Assembly: GCF_008123965.1 (NCBI RefSeq)
Contig: NZ_VSTH01000059.1
Span: 29,676 to 93,675 of the forward strand
Length of the DNA: 64,000 nucleotides
Reading direction: 5' to 3'
Origin: Bradyrhizobium hipponense
GTDB lineage: Bacteria; Pseudomonadota; Alphaproteobacteria; Rhizobiales; Xanthobacteraceae
Each line of letters starts with the position of its first letter. Within the stretch, counting starts at the first letter, position 1. Below are positions 54,364 to 63,807 of this stretch, piece after piece. Made by a program: the position numbers and the translations under genes. Under the pieces are notes generated by a model. The model worked only from the letters and a program-made list of their open reading frames with translations, made no database searches and was not told the DNA's origin.

Positions 54364-54584
54364 TTCCTCAGCCCTCCAAACACCACCGTCGGCGCAATGG
54401 GAAGTATTGCCTCAGGTGACAGCGACATCAAACTTCACTCTGATTGGGGAAACATTGCGGAGAAATTTAGCAATGTACCGCTGTCTTGCGCAGCCGGTGC
54501 AGAATGAGGAGCCCAGCTGCAGTCTGTCAACCGTGGGACTACGGTTGTCAAAGGTTTCCGGACGCTTCGGCAGTGGCGGCGTGA

Positions 54585-56198
54585 TCAGGGGTACCGTTTG
54601 GCAACACGTCGCCGTACCGCCAGAATCACAGCCAACGCAACGAGCACGGCCGCGGGCGCGTCGCCAATCTTGGCATAGATCGTCGGCGGGATTGCGGCGG
54701 GCAGATTTGCGTCCAAAATGCCTTCGATTCCGAGGCCGAGGCTTGCGATCGTTCGCCCCACCGGATCGATCACTGCGGATACGCCGGTATTGGCGGAGCG
54801 GACCAGCGGCAAGCCGAGCTCGATCGCGCGCATGCGCGATTGCTCCAGATGCTGGTAAGGACCGGTCGAAATGCCGAACCAGCCGTCATTGGTGAGGTTC
54901 ACGATCCAGCCCGGGCGCTCGTTGCGCGCCGCGACTTCGCCGGGAAAAATCGCCTCGTAGCAGATCAGTGGCAGCGCCGGCGGCGCACCCGGCACCGGCA
55001 ACGCATGCCGCACGGTGCCCGGAATGAAGCCGCCGCGCACCCGCGTGAGTTGCTCAAAGCCGAGCTTCTCCATCAGATCCTGGAAAGGAAGATATTCTCC
55101 GAACGGCACCAAATGCAGCTTGTCGTAGATGGCGAGCACGCTGCCATCGTGGTCGATCACGTAGATTGAATTATAGGCACGCGTGATCGGCTTGCCCGGC
55201 GGCAGGTCAGGGGCACGGACCGATCCGGTGATCAACACAGTGCCCTTCGGCACCAGCTCGGTGATTTGGGCCATCGCGTCGGCTTCGCGGGTCAGAAAGA
55301 ACGGAAACGCGGATTCCGGCCAGATCAGGATGGTGGCGTCGCGCACGCCGGTCGATTGCGGTCCGGAAGCGCGGTCCGACAGCGCGAGATATTTCTTCAT
55401 CACCTCCGCCTTTGCGGCGTAGTTGAATTTTGCGTCCTGCTGGAGGTTCGGCTGCATCAGACGCAGCTTGGCGCCCGCGACCATCGTGGTCGGATGCAGC
55501 GACAGGCGGATCGCGCCGAAAATCCCCATGACGATCAGCAGCGCGACCGCAGCGGCCGGCGCGTGCCACGACAGGCGGCGATCCCACGTGCGGTCGATCA
55601 GCGCCGCGGGGCTTGCGAAGATCGCGACTGTGAGGAACGTCATGCCCCACAGGCCGATCAGCGACGCCGTCTGCGCCAGCGGCAGCGGCTCCGACAGCGC
55701 ATAACCGAAAGCATTCCAGGGAAAGCCACTCAGCGCGTGGCCGCGCAGCCATTCGCTGATGGTGAGGCTTGCTGCCAGAGCAAGCACGCGCGTGGCGTCC
55801 TTGCTCCAGAGCAGGCGGGCCAGGGCAAACCCGATTCCCGTGAAGACGGCAAGATAGGCCGGCAGGCCGAGCACGGCGAACGGTGTCAGCCAGGCAAAGA
55901 CGTCGGCCTCGACGAAGAAGGCGTAGCCGATCCAGTAGAGGCCGGGCACGAAATAGCCGAGCCCGAACCAGTAACCGGTCAGCGCCGCTGCGGGGACGCC
56001 GCCGAGCCGGCCGCCGCCGGCGCCGTCGATCAGCCAGACCAGCACCGGGAAGGTGACGAACAGCACCGGCCAGGCGTTGAATGGCGCCAGCGCGAGGACG
56101 GATAGCGCGCCGGCTGACATCGCAACCACGGCGCGCTTCCATCCCCAGGTCAAGATGATGGCGAGGGCGATCTGACGAAGGCGCTGGAAGGGGCTCAC
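54585..56198 (-). CDS. lnt: Apolipoprotein N-acyltransferase
   Basis: 537 residues. The N-terminal half is a set of membrane helices (about 20-210). The nitrilase-like periplasmic domain (about 225-490) shows the catalytic Glu in LIWPESAFPFF, Lys in KLHLVPFGEYLPF and Cys in LICYEAIFPGEV. A final membrane segment follows. It adds the third acyl chain to lipoproteins at the inner membrane. The GTG start overlaps the CorC-like stop (GTGA). Confidence 0.97.
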   Translation of the reverse strand: MSPFQRLRQIALAIILTWGWKRAVVAMSAGALSVLALAPFNAWPVLFVTFPVLVWLIDGAGGGRLGGVPAAALTGYWFGLGYFVPGLYWIGYAFFVEADVFAWLTPFAVLGLPAYLAVFTGIGFALARLLWSKDATRVLALAASLTISEWLRGHALSGFPWNAFGYALSEPLPLAQTASLIGLWGMTFLTVAIFASPAALIDRTWDRRLSWHAPAAAVALLIVMGIFGAIRLSLHPTTMVAGAKLRLMQPNLQQDAKFNYAAKAEVMKKYLALSDRASGPQSTGVRDATILIWPESAFPFFLTREADAMAQITELVPKGTVLITGSVRAPDLPPGKPITRAYNSIYVIDHDGSVLAIYDKLHLVPFGEYLPFQDLMEKLGFEQLTRVRGGFIPGTVRHALPVPGAPPALPLICYEAIFPGEVAARNERPGWIVNLTNDGWFGISTGPYQHLEQSRMRAIELGLPLVRSANTGVSAVIDPVGRTIASLGLGIEGILDANLPAAIPPTIYAKIGDAPAAVLVALAVILAVRRRVAKRYP

Positions 56199-57313
56199 TG
56201 GGAACCGGACCCGTCGGCAGGCGGCGGAGTGGGTGTGTCGCCGGAAGGCGTTTGTCCGCTCTCCGGCGCGGACTCGCGGCGGCGGCTCTCGCGCTGGGTG
56301 CGGGGCGCGGGACGCTCCTTCCGTGTCGAGATGCGCAGCCGCTTGACGCGGCGCGGATCGGCATCGAGGACCTCGACCTCGTAATTGCCCGGACCCGAGA
56401 TCACCTCGCCGCGCACCGGCAGGCGGCCGACGAAGCTGACGAGATAGCCGCCCAGCGTCTCGACTTCCTCGCCGGCCTCGCCGGTGACGAAGTCCTCGCC
56501 GATCACCGAACGGACGTCGTCGAGGCTGGCGCGGGCGTCTGCGATGAAGGCGTTGTCGGGCAGGCGCACGATCGAGGGCGGCTCGTCGCTGTCATGCTCG
56601 TCGTCGATCTCGCCGACGATCTGCTCGACGATGTCCTCGAGCGAAACCAGACCGTCGCTGCCGCCATATTCATCGACCACCAGCGCCAGGTGAATGCGCG
56701 TGGCCTGCATTTGCGCGAGCAGGTCGATCGCCCGCATCGACGGCGGCACATAAAGCAGCTTGCGGATGATCCGCGCATCCTCAAGAGGCAGCGCGAGATC
56801 GACGGCGCGCAGGTCGAGCCCGGCCGGCAGCGGCTTCTTGCGCTTGGCCTTGGTGACTGGCGGCACGCGCGCGCGCGCCGTCATGAAGGCGAGCAGGTCG
56901 CGGATATGGACGATGCCGACGGGATCGTCGAGCGTCTCGTTGTAGACCACGAGGCGCGAATGGCCGGCGCTCTCGAAACGATCCATCAATTCGCCGAGCG
57001 GGATGTCGCGCTTCACCGCGATGATGTCGGCGCGATGCACCATGACGTCGGCGATGCGGCGCTCATGCAGGCTGAGAATGTTGCGCAGCATGGTGCGTTC
57101 GACGGTGGAGAACCCGGTGTCGTCGGGCGTCGTGGCGTTGAGCACGACCTGGAGATCGTCGCGCACCGATCCCGCCTTCCAGCCGAACAGCGTGCGGATG
57201 GCGCGCAGCAGCCAGCTTTCCGCGGTCGGCCGCATCACCTCGCCGGGCGTCACGACGACGGGCAGGTTGCGCGTGTTGCGCGGATTGTCGTGGGTCGGGT
57301 CGGAATCCGGCAT
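56195..57313 (-). CDS. CBS-pair/CorC-HlyC family protein
   Basis: 372 residues from the ATG at 57313. Two CBS domains (about 80-220; VMVHRADIIAVKRDIPL and GHSRLVVYNETLDDPVGIVHIRDLL) are followed by the CorC_HlyC FAD-like domain (about 260-335; LGGYLVSFVGRLPVRGEVI). The C-terminus is a Pro/Arg/Ser-rich disordered tail. No membrane helices are present. It is related to E. coli YbeX/CorC, linked to ribosome and magnesium homeostasis. The order ybeY-corC-lnt matches E. coli and rhizobia. Confidence 0.93.
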   Translation of the reverse strand: MPDSDPTHDNPRNTRNLPVVVTPGEVMRPTAESWLLRAIRTLFGWKAGSVRDDLQVVLNATTPDDTGFSTVERTMLRNILSLHERRIADVMVHRADIIAVKRDIPLGELMDRFESAGHSRLVVYNETLDDPVGIVHIRDLLAFMTARARVPPVTKAKRKKPLPAGLDLRAVDLALPLEDARIIRKLLYVPPSMRAIDLLAQMQATRIHLALVVDEYGGSDGLVSLEDIVEQIVGEIDDEHDSDEPPSIVRLPDNAFIADARASLDDVRSVIGEDFVTGEAGEEVETLGGYLVSFVGRLPVRGEVISGPGNYEVEVLDADPRRVKRLRISTRKERPAPRTQRESRRRESAPESGQTPSGDTPTPPPADGSGSQ

Positions 57314-57326
57314 CTCAATCCATCCG

Positions 57327-57803
57327 TCAGCGGTCGGCATAGGGGTCGGGGATGCCGAGATGAGCCAGGATCTGGGTTTCGAGCGCTTCCATCTCCTCCG
57401 CGTCGTCGTCATTCTCGTGGTCGTAGCCGACCAGATGCAGGAATCCATGCACGGCCAGATGGCTCAAATGGTGGTCGAACGGCTTCTGCTCCTCGTCCGC
57501 CTCGCGCCGCATGGTCTCGTAGGCGATGGCGATGTCGCCGAGCATGCGCGGCGCATCGCCCGGCTTCCACGCGCCCTCCGGCTGGAGCGCCGGAAACGAC
57601 AGCACGTTGGTCGGCTTGTCGAGGCCGCGCCAGTTGCTGTTGAGCGTGCGGATGCCGGCATCGTCGGTCAGCATGACAGCCACTTCGGCCTCGGCGACGT
57701 CTTCGTCGACCGATTCGGCGGCGGCCGCAACCGCGCGTTGAATCACGGTCTCGGCGTCGGGCTCGCTCTGCCAGCAATCGGCGACGACGAGGACCTCGGT
57801 CAT
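57327..57803 (-). CDS. ybeY: Endoribonuclease YbeY
   Basis: 158 residues from the ATG at 57803, which aligns with other YbeY N-termini; an ATG at 57824 would add seven residues. The zinc site is HLAVHGFLHLVGYDH, the H-x3-H-x9-H arrangement of the UPF0054 family. TNVLSFP is the other conserved motif. It matures the 16S rRNA 3' end and takes part in ribosome quality control. It lies between phoH and the CorC-like gene. Confidence 0.96.
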   Translation of the reverse strand: MTEVLVVADCWQSEPDAETVIQRAVAAAAESVDEDVAEAEVAVMLTDDAGIRTLNSNWRGLDKPTNVLSFPALQPEGAWKPGDAPRMLGDIAIAYETMRREADEEQKPFDHHLSHLAVHGFLHLVGYDHENDDDAEEMEALETQILAHLGIPDPYADR

Positions 57804-57883
57804 GGGAGGGTTGGGATGTAACATGGCTTTGTTCGGAACGAAGGGCGCTGTGTTCGCGCCCGCATGGTCCGGCTGTTGTCCCG

Positions 57884-58942
57884 TCAGGATCTGTTGCCGA
57901 TGGGCGGCCGCTGCGGCTGCCCTTCGTAGGCCGAGACGATCCGCGCCACGAGCTCATGGCGAATCACGTCCTCGGCAGTGAAATGAACTTGCGAAATGCC
58001 CTCGACGCCGCCCAGCAGCCGGGTCGCTTCCGCGAGGCCCGAGGTCTGCCCGTTGGGCAGGTCGATCTGCGAGGGGTCGCCGGTCACGATCATGCGGCTG
58101 TTCTCGCCGAGACGGGTCAGGAACATCTTCATCTGCATCGAGGTGGTGTTCTGCGCCTCGTCCAGGATGATGGCGGCATTGGTGAGCGTGCGGCCGCGCA
58201 TGAAGGCGAGCGGTGCGATTTCGATCTCGCCGGTCTGGAGCGCGCGCTCGACGATGCGCGCGTCCATGAGGTCGTAGAGCGCGTCGTAGATCGGGCGCAG
58301 ATAGGGATCGACCTTCTCGCGAAGGTCGCCGGGCAGGAAGCCGAGCCGCTCGCCGGCCTCCACCGCCGGGCGCGACAGGATGATCTTGTCGACCTCCTTG
58401 CGCTCGAACAGCTGTGCGGCATGCGCAACTGCGAGCCAGGTCTTGCCGGTGCCGGCGGGGCCGACGCCAAACACCAGCTCGTGGCGCTTCAGCGCGCGGA
58501 TGTAGGAGTCCTGTGCGGCGGTGCGCGCCCGCACCGGGCGCTTGCGCAAATTGATGCTCTCGAAGGTCGACTTGGCCGATTTGGCGTCGAACTCGAACAG
58601 CGAGCCCTGCGCGATCACGGAGCGAATCGCGCCTTCGACCTCGCCCTGGTCGAGATCCTGTCCCTTCACCGCCTGGGCGTAGAGCATTTCCAGCACGCGG
58701 CGGGCGGCATCGCAGCCGTCGCGCGTGCCGCCGATGGTGATGTGGTTGCCCTTGGAATCCACCACGACGCCGAGCCGCCGCTCGATTTGCGCGAGGTTCT
58801 GGCCGTAGGGGCCGACGAGCGCGGACGCGGCGCGGTTGTCGTCGAAATCGATGACGACCTGGGTTTCCGGCGGTACCTGCATGTCGCGGTCAAATTTGCG
58901 GCTGGGAGCGAAGGAAGGCGAATCCGATGCGCTTTTTGGCAA
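57884..58942 (-). CDS. phoH: PhoH-family ATPase
   Basis: 352 residues. An N-terminal KH-like segment (about 25-100; LAQIERRLGVVVDSKGNHI) is followed by the P-loop VFGVGPAGTGKTWLAVAHA, Walker B IILDEAQNTTSMQ and the sensor motif VTGDPSQIDLP. PhoH proteins are RNA-associated ATPases that usually accompany YbeY. The miaB-phoH-ybeY order is conserved across Proteobacteria. Confidence 0.96.
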   Translation of the reverse strand: MPKSASDSPSFAPSRKFDRDMQVPPETQVVIDFDDNRAASALVGPYGQNLAQIERRLGVVVDSKGNHITIGGTRDGCDAARRVLEMLYAQAVKGQDLDQGEVEGAIRSVIAQGSLFEFDAKSAKSTFESINLRKRPVRARTAAQDSYIRALKRHELVFGVGPAGTGKTWLAVAHAAQLFERKEVDKIILSRPAVEAGERLGFLPGDLREKVDPYLRPIYDALYDLMDARIVERALQTGEIEIAPLAFMRGRTLTNAAIILDEAQNTTSMQMKMFLTRLGENSRMIVTGDPSQIDLPNGQTSGLAEATRLLGGVEGISQVHFTAEDVIRHELVARIVSAYEGQPQRPPIGNRS

Positions 58943-58946
58943 GGGT

Positions 58947-60344
58947 TCAGGCTCCAGTGGCGATGGGTGATAAAGCGGGCTCGCGCGCAGTGCGCGGCGT
59001 CACGAGCTCACCGAGGAAGCTGTAGCGCTCAAGGCTGTCGATCCGGACCGGCAGGATTGTTCCGATGATATCGGGCGGCGCCATCACATGGGCAGGCTGC
59101 AGGTAGGCGGTTCGGCCGACGATCTGGCCGTCCTTGCGTGCCGGGCGTTCGAACAGCACATCGACGGTTGTGCCAATCGCGGCCTTGTTGAAGGCCGATT
59201 GCTGGCTGTCGATCAGTTCCTGGAGCCGCTCCAATCGCTGGTCCATCTCGGCGGGGGACACCGTCTCCTGCATGTCCGCGGCCGGCGTTCCCGGCCGGGC
59301 GGAGTATTTGAACGAATAAGCCGCAGCGTAGCCGATTTGCGTGACAAGTGCGAGGGTCGCGAGAAAATCTTGCTCGCTCTCGCCGGGGAAGCCGACGATA
59401 AAATCTGATGAAAAAGCAATGTCTTGGCGCGCGGCCCGGAAACGGTCGATGACGCGCCGATAATTATCGGCGGTATGTTTCCGGTTCATGGCCGCCAGAA
59501 TCCGGTCCGAGCCCGACTGCACCGGCAGGTGCACGAACGGCATCAGTGCCTCGAGGTCGCGGTGGGCCGCAATCAAGCTGTCGTCGACGTCGCAGGGATG
59601 GCTGGTCGAGTAGCGCAGCCGCGCGATGCCGGGAATCCGTGCCAGGCGCTCGAGCAATTTGCCGAGCGGCCAGCTTTTTCCGTCGGGCCCGTCGCCGTGA
59701 TAGGCGTTGACGTTCTGCCCGATCAGCGTCAGCTCGCGCACGCCGTTGTAGGCAAGCCGCGTCGCGTCGTCGACGATCTTCGTCACGGGACGCGAGACTT
59801 CGGCGCCGCGCGTGTACGGCACGACGCAGAAGGTGCAGAACTTGTCGCAGCCTTCCTGCACCGTGACGAAGGCAGAAATGCCGCGTGCGCGGATCGCCTC
59901 GGGCCTTGGCTGGGCGAGGAAGCCGAACTTGTCGGCGGCCGGAAACTCGGTCTCGATCGCACGGCCTTCATTGCCGGCGCGCTTCAGCAGCTCCGGCAGA
60001 TGATGGTAGCTCTGTGGGCCGACCACGACATCGACGACAGGGGCGCGGCGCACGATCTCTTCGCCTTCGGCCTGCGCCACGCAGCCCGCAACCGCGATCT
60101 GCATCGCGCGGCCGCCGCGCGCGGCCTCGTCCTTGGCGACGCGCAGCCGGCCGAGCTCGGAATAGACCTTTTCGGATGCCTTCTCGCGGATGTGGCAGGT
60201 GTTGAGGATGACGAGGTCGGCGTCCTCGGCGCTCGCTGTCTCCACGAATCCTTCCGGGGCCAGCGTGTCCACCATGCGCTGGGCATCGTAGACGTTCATC
60301 TGGCAGCCAAATGATTTGATGTGCAGCTTGCGCGGCGGCGTCAT
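58947..60344 (-). CDS. miaB: tRNA-2-methylthio-N6-dimethylallyladenosine synthase MiaB
   Basis: 465 residues. The N-terminal UPF0004 domain has SFGCQMNVYD, ILNTCHIREKA and VAGCVAQ, three cysteines for the auxiliary cluster. The radical-SAM motif is GCDKFCTFCVVPYTRG. A C-terminal TRAM domain ends the protein. It adds the 2-methylthio group to A37 of tRNA. It starts the conserved miaB-phoH-ybeY block. Confidence 0.98.
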   Translation of the reverse strand: MTPPRKLHIKSFGCQMNVYDAQRMVDTLAPEGFVETASAEDADLVILNTCHIREKASEKVYSELGRLRVAKDEAARGGRAMQIAVAGCVAQAEGEEIVRRAPVVDVVVGPQSYHHLPELLKRAGNEGRAIETEFPAADKFGFLAQPRPEAIRARGISAFVTVQEGCDKFCTFCVVPYTRGAEVSRPVTKIVDDATRLAYNGVRELTLIGQNVNAYHGDGPDGKSWPLGKLLERLARIPGIARLRYSTSHPCDVDDSLIAAHRDLEALMPFVHLPVQSGSDRILAAMNRKHTADNYRRVIDRFRAARQDIAFSSDFIVGFPGESEQDFLATLALVTQIGYAAAYSFKYSARPGTPAADMQETVSPAEMDQRLERLQELIDSQQSAFNKAAIGTTVDVLFERPARKDGQIVGRTAYLQPAHVMAPPDIIGTILPVRIDSLERYSFLGELVTPRTAREPALSPIATGA

Positions 60345-60536
60345 GGAACCCGAAATTGAGGTGGAGGACAGCCCTCAGATATAGGCTGGAGTGGCGAAAA
60401 TCCAGCGAATGGACCGCAAGGGGGCAATTCCGGGCGCTTGGAAAGGGAGTTAAGTCGGAATCTCGACCCAAAAGTCCTGGATTCCTGTCTTTACACGCGC
60501 TGCGCGCGTCCCCGGAATGACGGTGACGGGGCGGAA

Positions 60537-61217
60537 TCAGCCGGCCAAGGCGTCCGCCGCGACCCGCCGGACCAGTTCCGGCAGTTGCCGCATGTCGTCG
60601 AAGGTCAGGTCGGCGCCGGCCTGGCGCAGCGTTTCGGCATAGCCGTCGCCGCAATGGCTGCCGCCGTGGAAGCCGAACACAGTCATGCCGGCTGCTCGCG
60701 CCCCGGCAATGCCGGCAAGGCTGTCCTCGATCACGACACACCGCTGCGGCGGCACGCCCATTTCGGAGGCCGCGAACAGGAACAGGTCCGGTGCCGGCTT
60801 GCCGTGCTTCACCTGCGAGGCCGAGAAGATGTTCGGCGCGAGGCGCTCATAGAGCCCCGTGCTCCCCAGGCTCACTTGCATCCGTTGATGCGACCCGCTG
60901 GAAGCGACGCAGACGCGTTGGGTGACGATATCGAGAACGTCATGAATGCCACGGATCGCTTCGAGATCGGCTTCGAACGCGCGGAACAGCTCGTGCTGCA
61001 GGTCGCCGTGGTAGGCCTCGGGCAGCTTGCGTCCGAGTTCGGACTCGATCTCGAGATTGGCCTGCCGTGTCGATCGTCCGAGGAAGCGCTCGAACACTTC
61101 GTCCGACGTGATCGGATAGCCGTGCCGGGTCAGCACATCCGCATGCGCGCGGCAGGAGATCACCTCGCTGTCAACCAGCACGCCGTCGCAATCGAAAATG
61201 ATGAGATCGACGGGCAC
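60537..61217 (-). CDS. HAD-superfamily hydrolase (phosphoglycolate phosphatase-like)
   Basis: 226 residues from a GTG at 61217. HAD motif I is LIIFDCDGVLVDSEV (nucleophile and acid Asp), motif II CVASSGSH, motif III with KHGKPAPDLF, and motif IV CVVIEDSLAGIAGA. The helical cap between I and II marks subfamily IA, which includes beta-phosphoglucomutases and sugar phosphatases. The substrate is unknown. A TTG at 61247 overlapping the fur stop is a possible alternative start. It is probably co-transcribed with fur. Confidence 0.88.
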   Translation of the reverse strand: MPVDLIIFDCDGVLVDSEVISCRAHADVLTRHGYPITSDEVFERFLGRSTRQANLEIESELGRKLPEAYHGDLQHELFRAFEADLEAIRGIHDVLDIVTQRVCVASSGSHQRMQVSLGSTGLYERLAPNIFSASQVKHGKPAPDLFLFAASEMGVPPQRCVVIEDSLAGIAGARAAGMTVFGFHGGSHCGDGYAETLRQAGADLTFDDMRQLPELVRRVAADALAG

Positions 61218-61243
61218 TAGCGCGTGATCCGAAAAAAGCGTGC

Positions 61244-61708
61244 TCAAGACGTCGGCGTGTCGTCGTCGAGCGGGACGCAATAGAGCTCGAGGCGATGGTC
61301 GACCAGCTTGTAGCCGAGCCTGCGGGCGATTTCGGCCTGCAGCTTCTCGATCTCTTCCGAGGTGAACTCGATCACCTTGCCGTCGCGCAGATTGATGAGG
61401 TGATCGTGGTGGCTGTCGCGCATCTGCTCGTAGCGTGCGCGGCCTTCGCGGAAATCGTGGCGTTCGATGATACCTGCATCCTCGAACAGCTTGACGGTGC
61501 GATAGACCGTCGAGATCGAGATCTTGTCGTCGACGGCGACGCAGCGCCGGTACAATTCCTCGACGTCGGGATGATCGACCGCCTCCGCAAGCACGCGGGC
61601 GATGACGCGCCGCTGCTCGGTCATGCGCATGCCGGTGGCGGCACAGCGTGCCTCGATGCCGGACGCGCTGGATGTGGTGGCTGCGGAGGAAGGTTTCAGT
61701 GCGGTCAT
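61244..61708 (-). CDS. fur: Ferric uptake regulator Fur (Fur/Mur family)
   Basis: 154 residues from the ATG at 61708. The winged helix (MTEQRRVIARVLAEAVDHPD and ISTVYRTVKLFEDAGII) is followed by the HHDHLI metal site and a dimerisation domain with VIEFTSEEIEKLQ. The CxxC pair of many Fur proteins is absent, as in rhizobial Fur/Mur, which may sense manganese as well as iron. Its place between rimI and miaB is the usual rhizobial one. Its predicted target, irr, is in the same window. Confidence 0.94.
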   Translation of the reverse strand: MTALKPSSAATTSSASGIEARCAATGMRMTEQRRVIARVLAEAVDHPDVEELYRRCVAVDDKISISTVYRTVKLFEDAGIIERHDFREGRARYEQMRDSHHDHLINLRDGKVIEFTSEEIEKLQAEIARRLGYKLVDHRLELYCVPLDDDTPTS

Positions 61709-61745
61709 AATTGTCTGCCTGACGGGGCGCTTTGTGCCAACAATG

Positions 61746-62231
61746 TTACGACAAGTCACGTCGCATCAGAAGTGCGTTCAATTGTTCCCCGTTCGGCTGC
61801 TTATAGTAGCGTTCGCGGCGCCCGACCACCATGAATCCGGCCCGGTCGTAGAGCCGTCGCGCCGGCTGGTTGTTTTCCTCGACCTCCAGAAATATCGTGC
61901 GCACGCCGCGCCCTGCAAGGTGGCCGAGATGGGTCATCAGCAGCGTGCGGGACAGGCCGCGGCCGCGAAGGGCCTTATCGACGGCAATCGAGAGGATTTC
62001 GGCTTCATCCGCGCCGATCCGCGACACCGCAAAGCCGACCGTCTTGCGGCCCAGGCGCAGCCGATGCACCAGCGTGTTGCGCTCGCCGATCATGGTCTCG
62101 AACTCGCCTTCGCCCCAGCCGTGCGCGAAGGACTCGCCATGAAGCTGCGCCAGCCGCGCGGCGTCGCGCGCAGCAGCCGGCTCGACGGCGGCAGTGCCCT
62201 CGCGCCACCATTGCGACAGCCATGTCATCAT
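61746..62231 (-). CDS. rimI: Ribosomal-protein-alanine N-acetyltransferase RimI
   Basis: 161 residues. GNAT motif A is ILSIAVDKALRGRGLSRTLL, preceded by GFAVSRIGADEAEI, and the end reads NQPARRLYDRAGFMVVGRR. It acetylates the N-terminus of ribosomal protein S18. The ATG at 62231 overlaps the tsaB stop (ATGA), giving the standard tsaB-rimI pair; longer open frames upstream are inside tsaB. Confidence 0.95.
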   Translation of the reverse strand: MMTWLSQWWREGTAAVEPAAARDAARLAQLHGESFAHGWGEGEFETMIGERNTLVHRLRLGRKTVGFAVSRIGADEAEILSIAVDKALRGRGLSRTLLMTHLGHLAGRGVRTIFLEVEENNQPARRLYDRAGFMVVGRRERYYKQPNGEQLNALLMRRDLS

Positions 62232-62923
62232 GAGGTCGCGGCTTGCGCTGCGAGTGGCGGCTGTGCTGCCGGCTTTGCATCGGGCGCGCGCAGATAGAAC
62301 GGTCGCGCCGGCGTTGTTTCGGGATCGGCGGCCGCGCCGAGCCAGGCGACCCAGCCGATGTCGGGCGCGGCCTGCGCATTGATCGCGACCGGCTGCGGTG
62401 CGTCCTTTGGCCAGCGCTCGGCGAGGATCTTTGCGGCATTGCCGACCAGATGCGGTGCGCCGAATTGCGAGGCCGCAATCGCCTCGTCGACGCTGGCGAC
62501 TTTCGGCCGCACCAGCTGGCTGCCGTCGCCGGCGACGATCTGGAAATAAACGTGATCGTGCCGCGCATCGATCGCCGAGATCACGGGCGCCGTTCCGCTC
62601 TGGCCGATGATGGCGGCGGCATAGGCCGACAGTGTCGTCAGCCCGACGGCCGGCCGCTCGGCCGCAAGCGCAAGGCCGCGTGCCGCCGAAATACCGACGC
62701 GCAAGCCGGTGAAACTGCCGGGGCCGACGGTGACGGCGATGCGGTCGAGCGAGGTGAAGGCGAGATTGGCTGATCGCATGACGCGCGCGATCATCGGCAT
62801 CAGCGCCTCGGCGTGGCCGCGCTTCATCAGAAGCTGCTCCCGCGCAAGGAGTTCGCCTGCCTCGGTGTCGAGCACGGCGGCCGCGCATGCTTCGAGCGCA
62901 GTATCGATGGCAAGGATCAGCAT
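62228..62923 (-). CDS. tsaB: tRNA threonylcarbamoyladenosine biosynthesis protein TsaB
   Basis: 231 residues. The ASKHA-fold start is MLILAIDTALEACAAAVLD, and VTVGPGSFTGLRVGISAARG is the TsaB signature. It is the dimerisation scaffold for TsaD in t6A synthesis; TsaE from the same pathway is in the fusion at 16266-17798. The ATG at 62923 is chosen since the first strand starts there; an ATG at 62935 is also in frame. Confidence 0.95.
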   Translation of the reverse strand: MLILAIDTALEACAAAVLDTEAGELLAREQLLMKRGHAEALMPMIARVMRSANLAFTSLDRIAVTVGPGSFTGLRVGISAARGLALAAERPAVGLTTLSAYAAAIIGQSGTAPVISAIDARHDHVYFQIVAGDGSQLVRPKVASVDEAIAASQFGAPHLVGNAAKILAERWPKDAPQPVAINAQAAPDIGWVAWLGAAADPETTPARPFYLRAPDAKPAAQPPLAAQAATS

Positions 62924-62970
62924 GGCGGCGAGCATATCATTAGCGATCGGATGATGCCCAATGTTCTTGC

Positions 62971-63080
62971 CGTCATGGCCGGGCTTGACCCAGCCATCCA
63001 CGGTTTTGCCGCCCAAAACGTGAATGCCCGGGACATCTAGCGCGAAGAACGCGCTTCGCGCTTTTGCCCGGGCACGACGG
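62971..63080. repeat. Dispersed CGTCATGGCCGGG ... CCCGGGCACGACG palindromic repeat
   Basis: Outer arms CGTCATGGCCGGGC and GCCCGGGCACGACG are near-complements, with an inner GATGCCCGGG and a GCGAAG/CTTCGC hairpin. It fills the gap between tsaB and the Nfu gene. Confidence 0.7.
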
Positions 63081-63107
63081 TGTTCAACTCGATCGTCGAA
63101 CGCGCAA

Positions 63108-63677
63108 TCACATCGGCCGGACTTCGACCACATCCGGCACGAAGTGCTTCAACAGGTTCTGGATGCCGTGCTGGAGCGTCGCGGTCGATGACGGGCAGCC
63201 GGAGCAGGCGCCCTTCATGTTGAGATAGACGATGCCGTCCTTGAAGCCGCGGAAGGTGATGTCGCCGCCGTCATTGGCGACCGCCGGCCGCACCCGGGTC
63301 TCGATCAGGTCCTTGATCATGTCGACCGTCTCGGCATCGGCCTCGTCGAAGAACTCGCCCGCGTCGTCGAGGTCGCTATCGCTTGGCGCCGCGCCGTCGG
63401 CGAGCAGCGGCGCGCCGGACATGTAGTGCTCCATGATGGCACCGAGGATCGCGGGCTTGAGCTGCTGCCATTCACCGCCCGCCTTGGTCACGGTGATGAA
63501 GTCGGAGCCATAGAACACGCCGGTGATGCCGGGCACCTCGAACAGCTTTTCGGCGAGTGGCGAGCGCGTGGCGGCTTCGGGGCTCGAAAACTCCATCGGG
63601 CCGCCGTCGGTCACGACCCGGCCGGGAATGAACTTGAGCGTGGCGGGATTGGGGGTGGCTTCGGTCTGAATGAACAT
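63108..63677 (-). CDS. nfuA: NfuA-type Fe-S cluster scaffold
   Basis: 189 residues. An Nfu N-terminal domain (about 1-88; MFIQTEATPNPATLKF and FYGSDFITVTK) is joined by an acidic linker to the NifU C-terminal domain (about 115-185) with the cluster-binding GACSGCPSS (CxxC). It carries or transfers 4Fe-4S clusters. GGAGA precedes the ATG by about 5 nt. It is the first gene of this minus-strand group in the window. Confidence 0.96.
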   Translation of the reverse strand: MFIQTEATPNPATLKFIPGRVVTDGGPMEFSSPEAATRSPLAEKLFEVPGITGVFYGSDFITVTKAGGEWQQLKPAILGAIMEHYMSGAPLLADGAAPSDSDLDDAGEFFDEADAETVDMIKDLIETRVRPAVANDGGDITFRGFKDGIVYLNMKGACSGCPSSTATLQHGIQNLLKHFVPDVVEVRPM

Positions 63678-63807
63678 GGTTTTCTCCGGACGTCGCCGGT
63701 TCAAGGCCGGCGCGCAGGCTATCCACTAGCAGATGGCGACGGGGAACGCACGGTCAAGGGGGGAGGAAGGCGTTTCGTTGTTAAATCAGCGAGTTACGGC
63801 GCTGCTT

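Noticed and set aside
60345..60536. Repeat element in the miaB-HAD gap
   Set aside because: Contains an imperfect palindromic fragment (around ACGCGCTGCGCGCGT) reminiscent of the other repeats but too degraded for definite limits.
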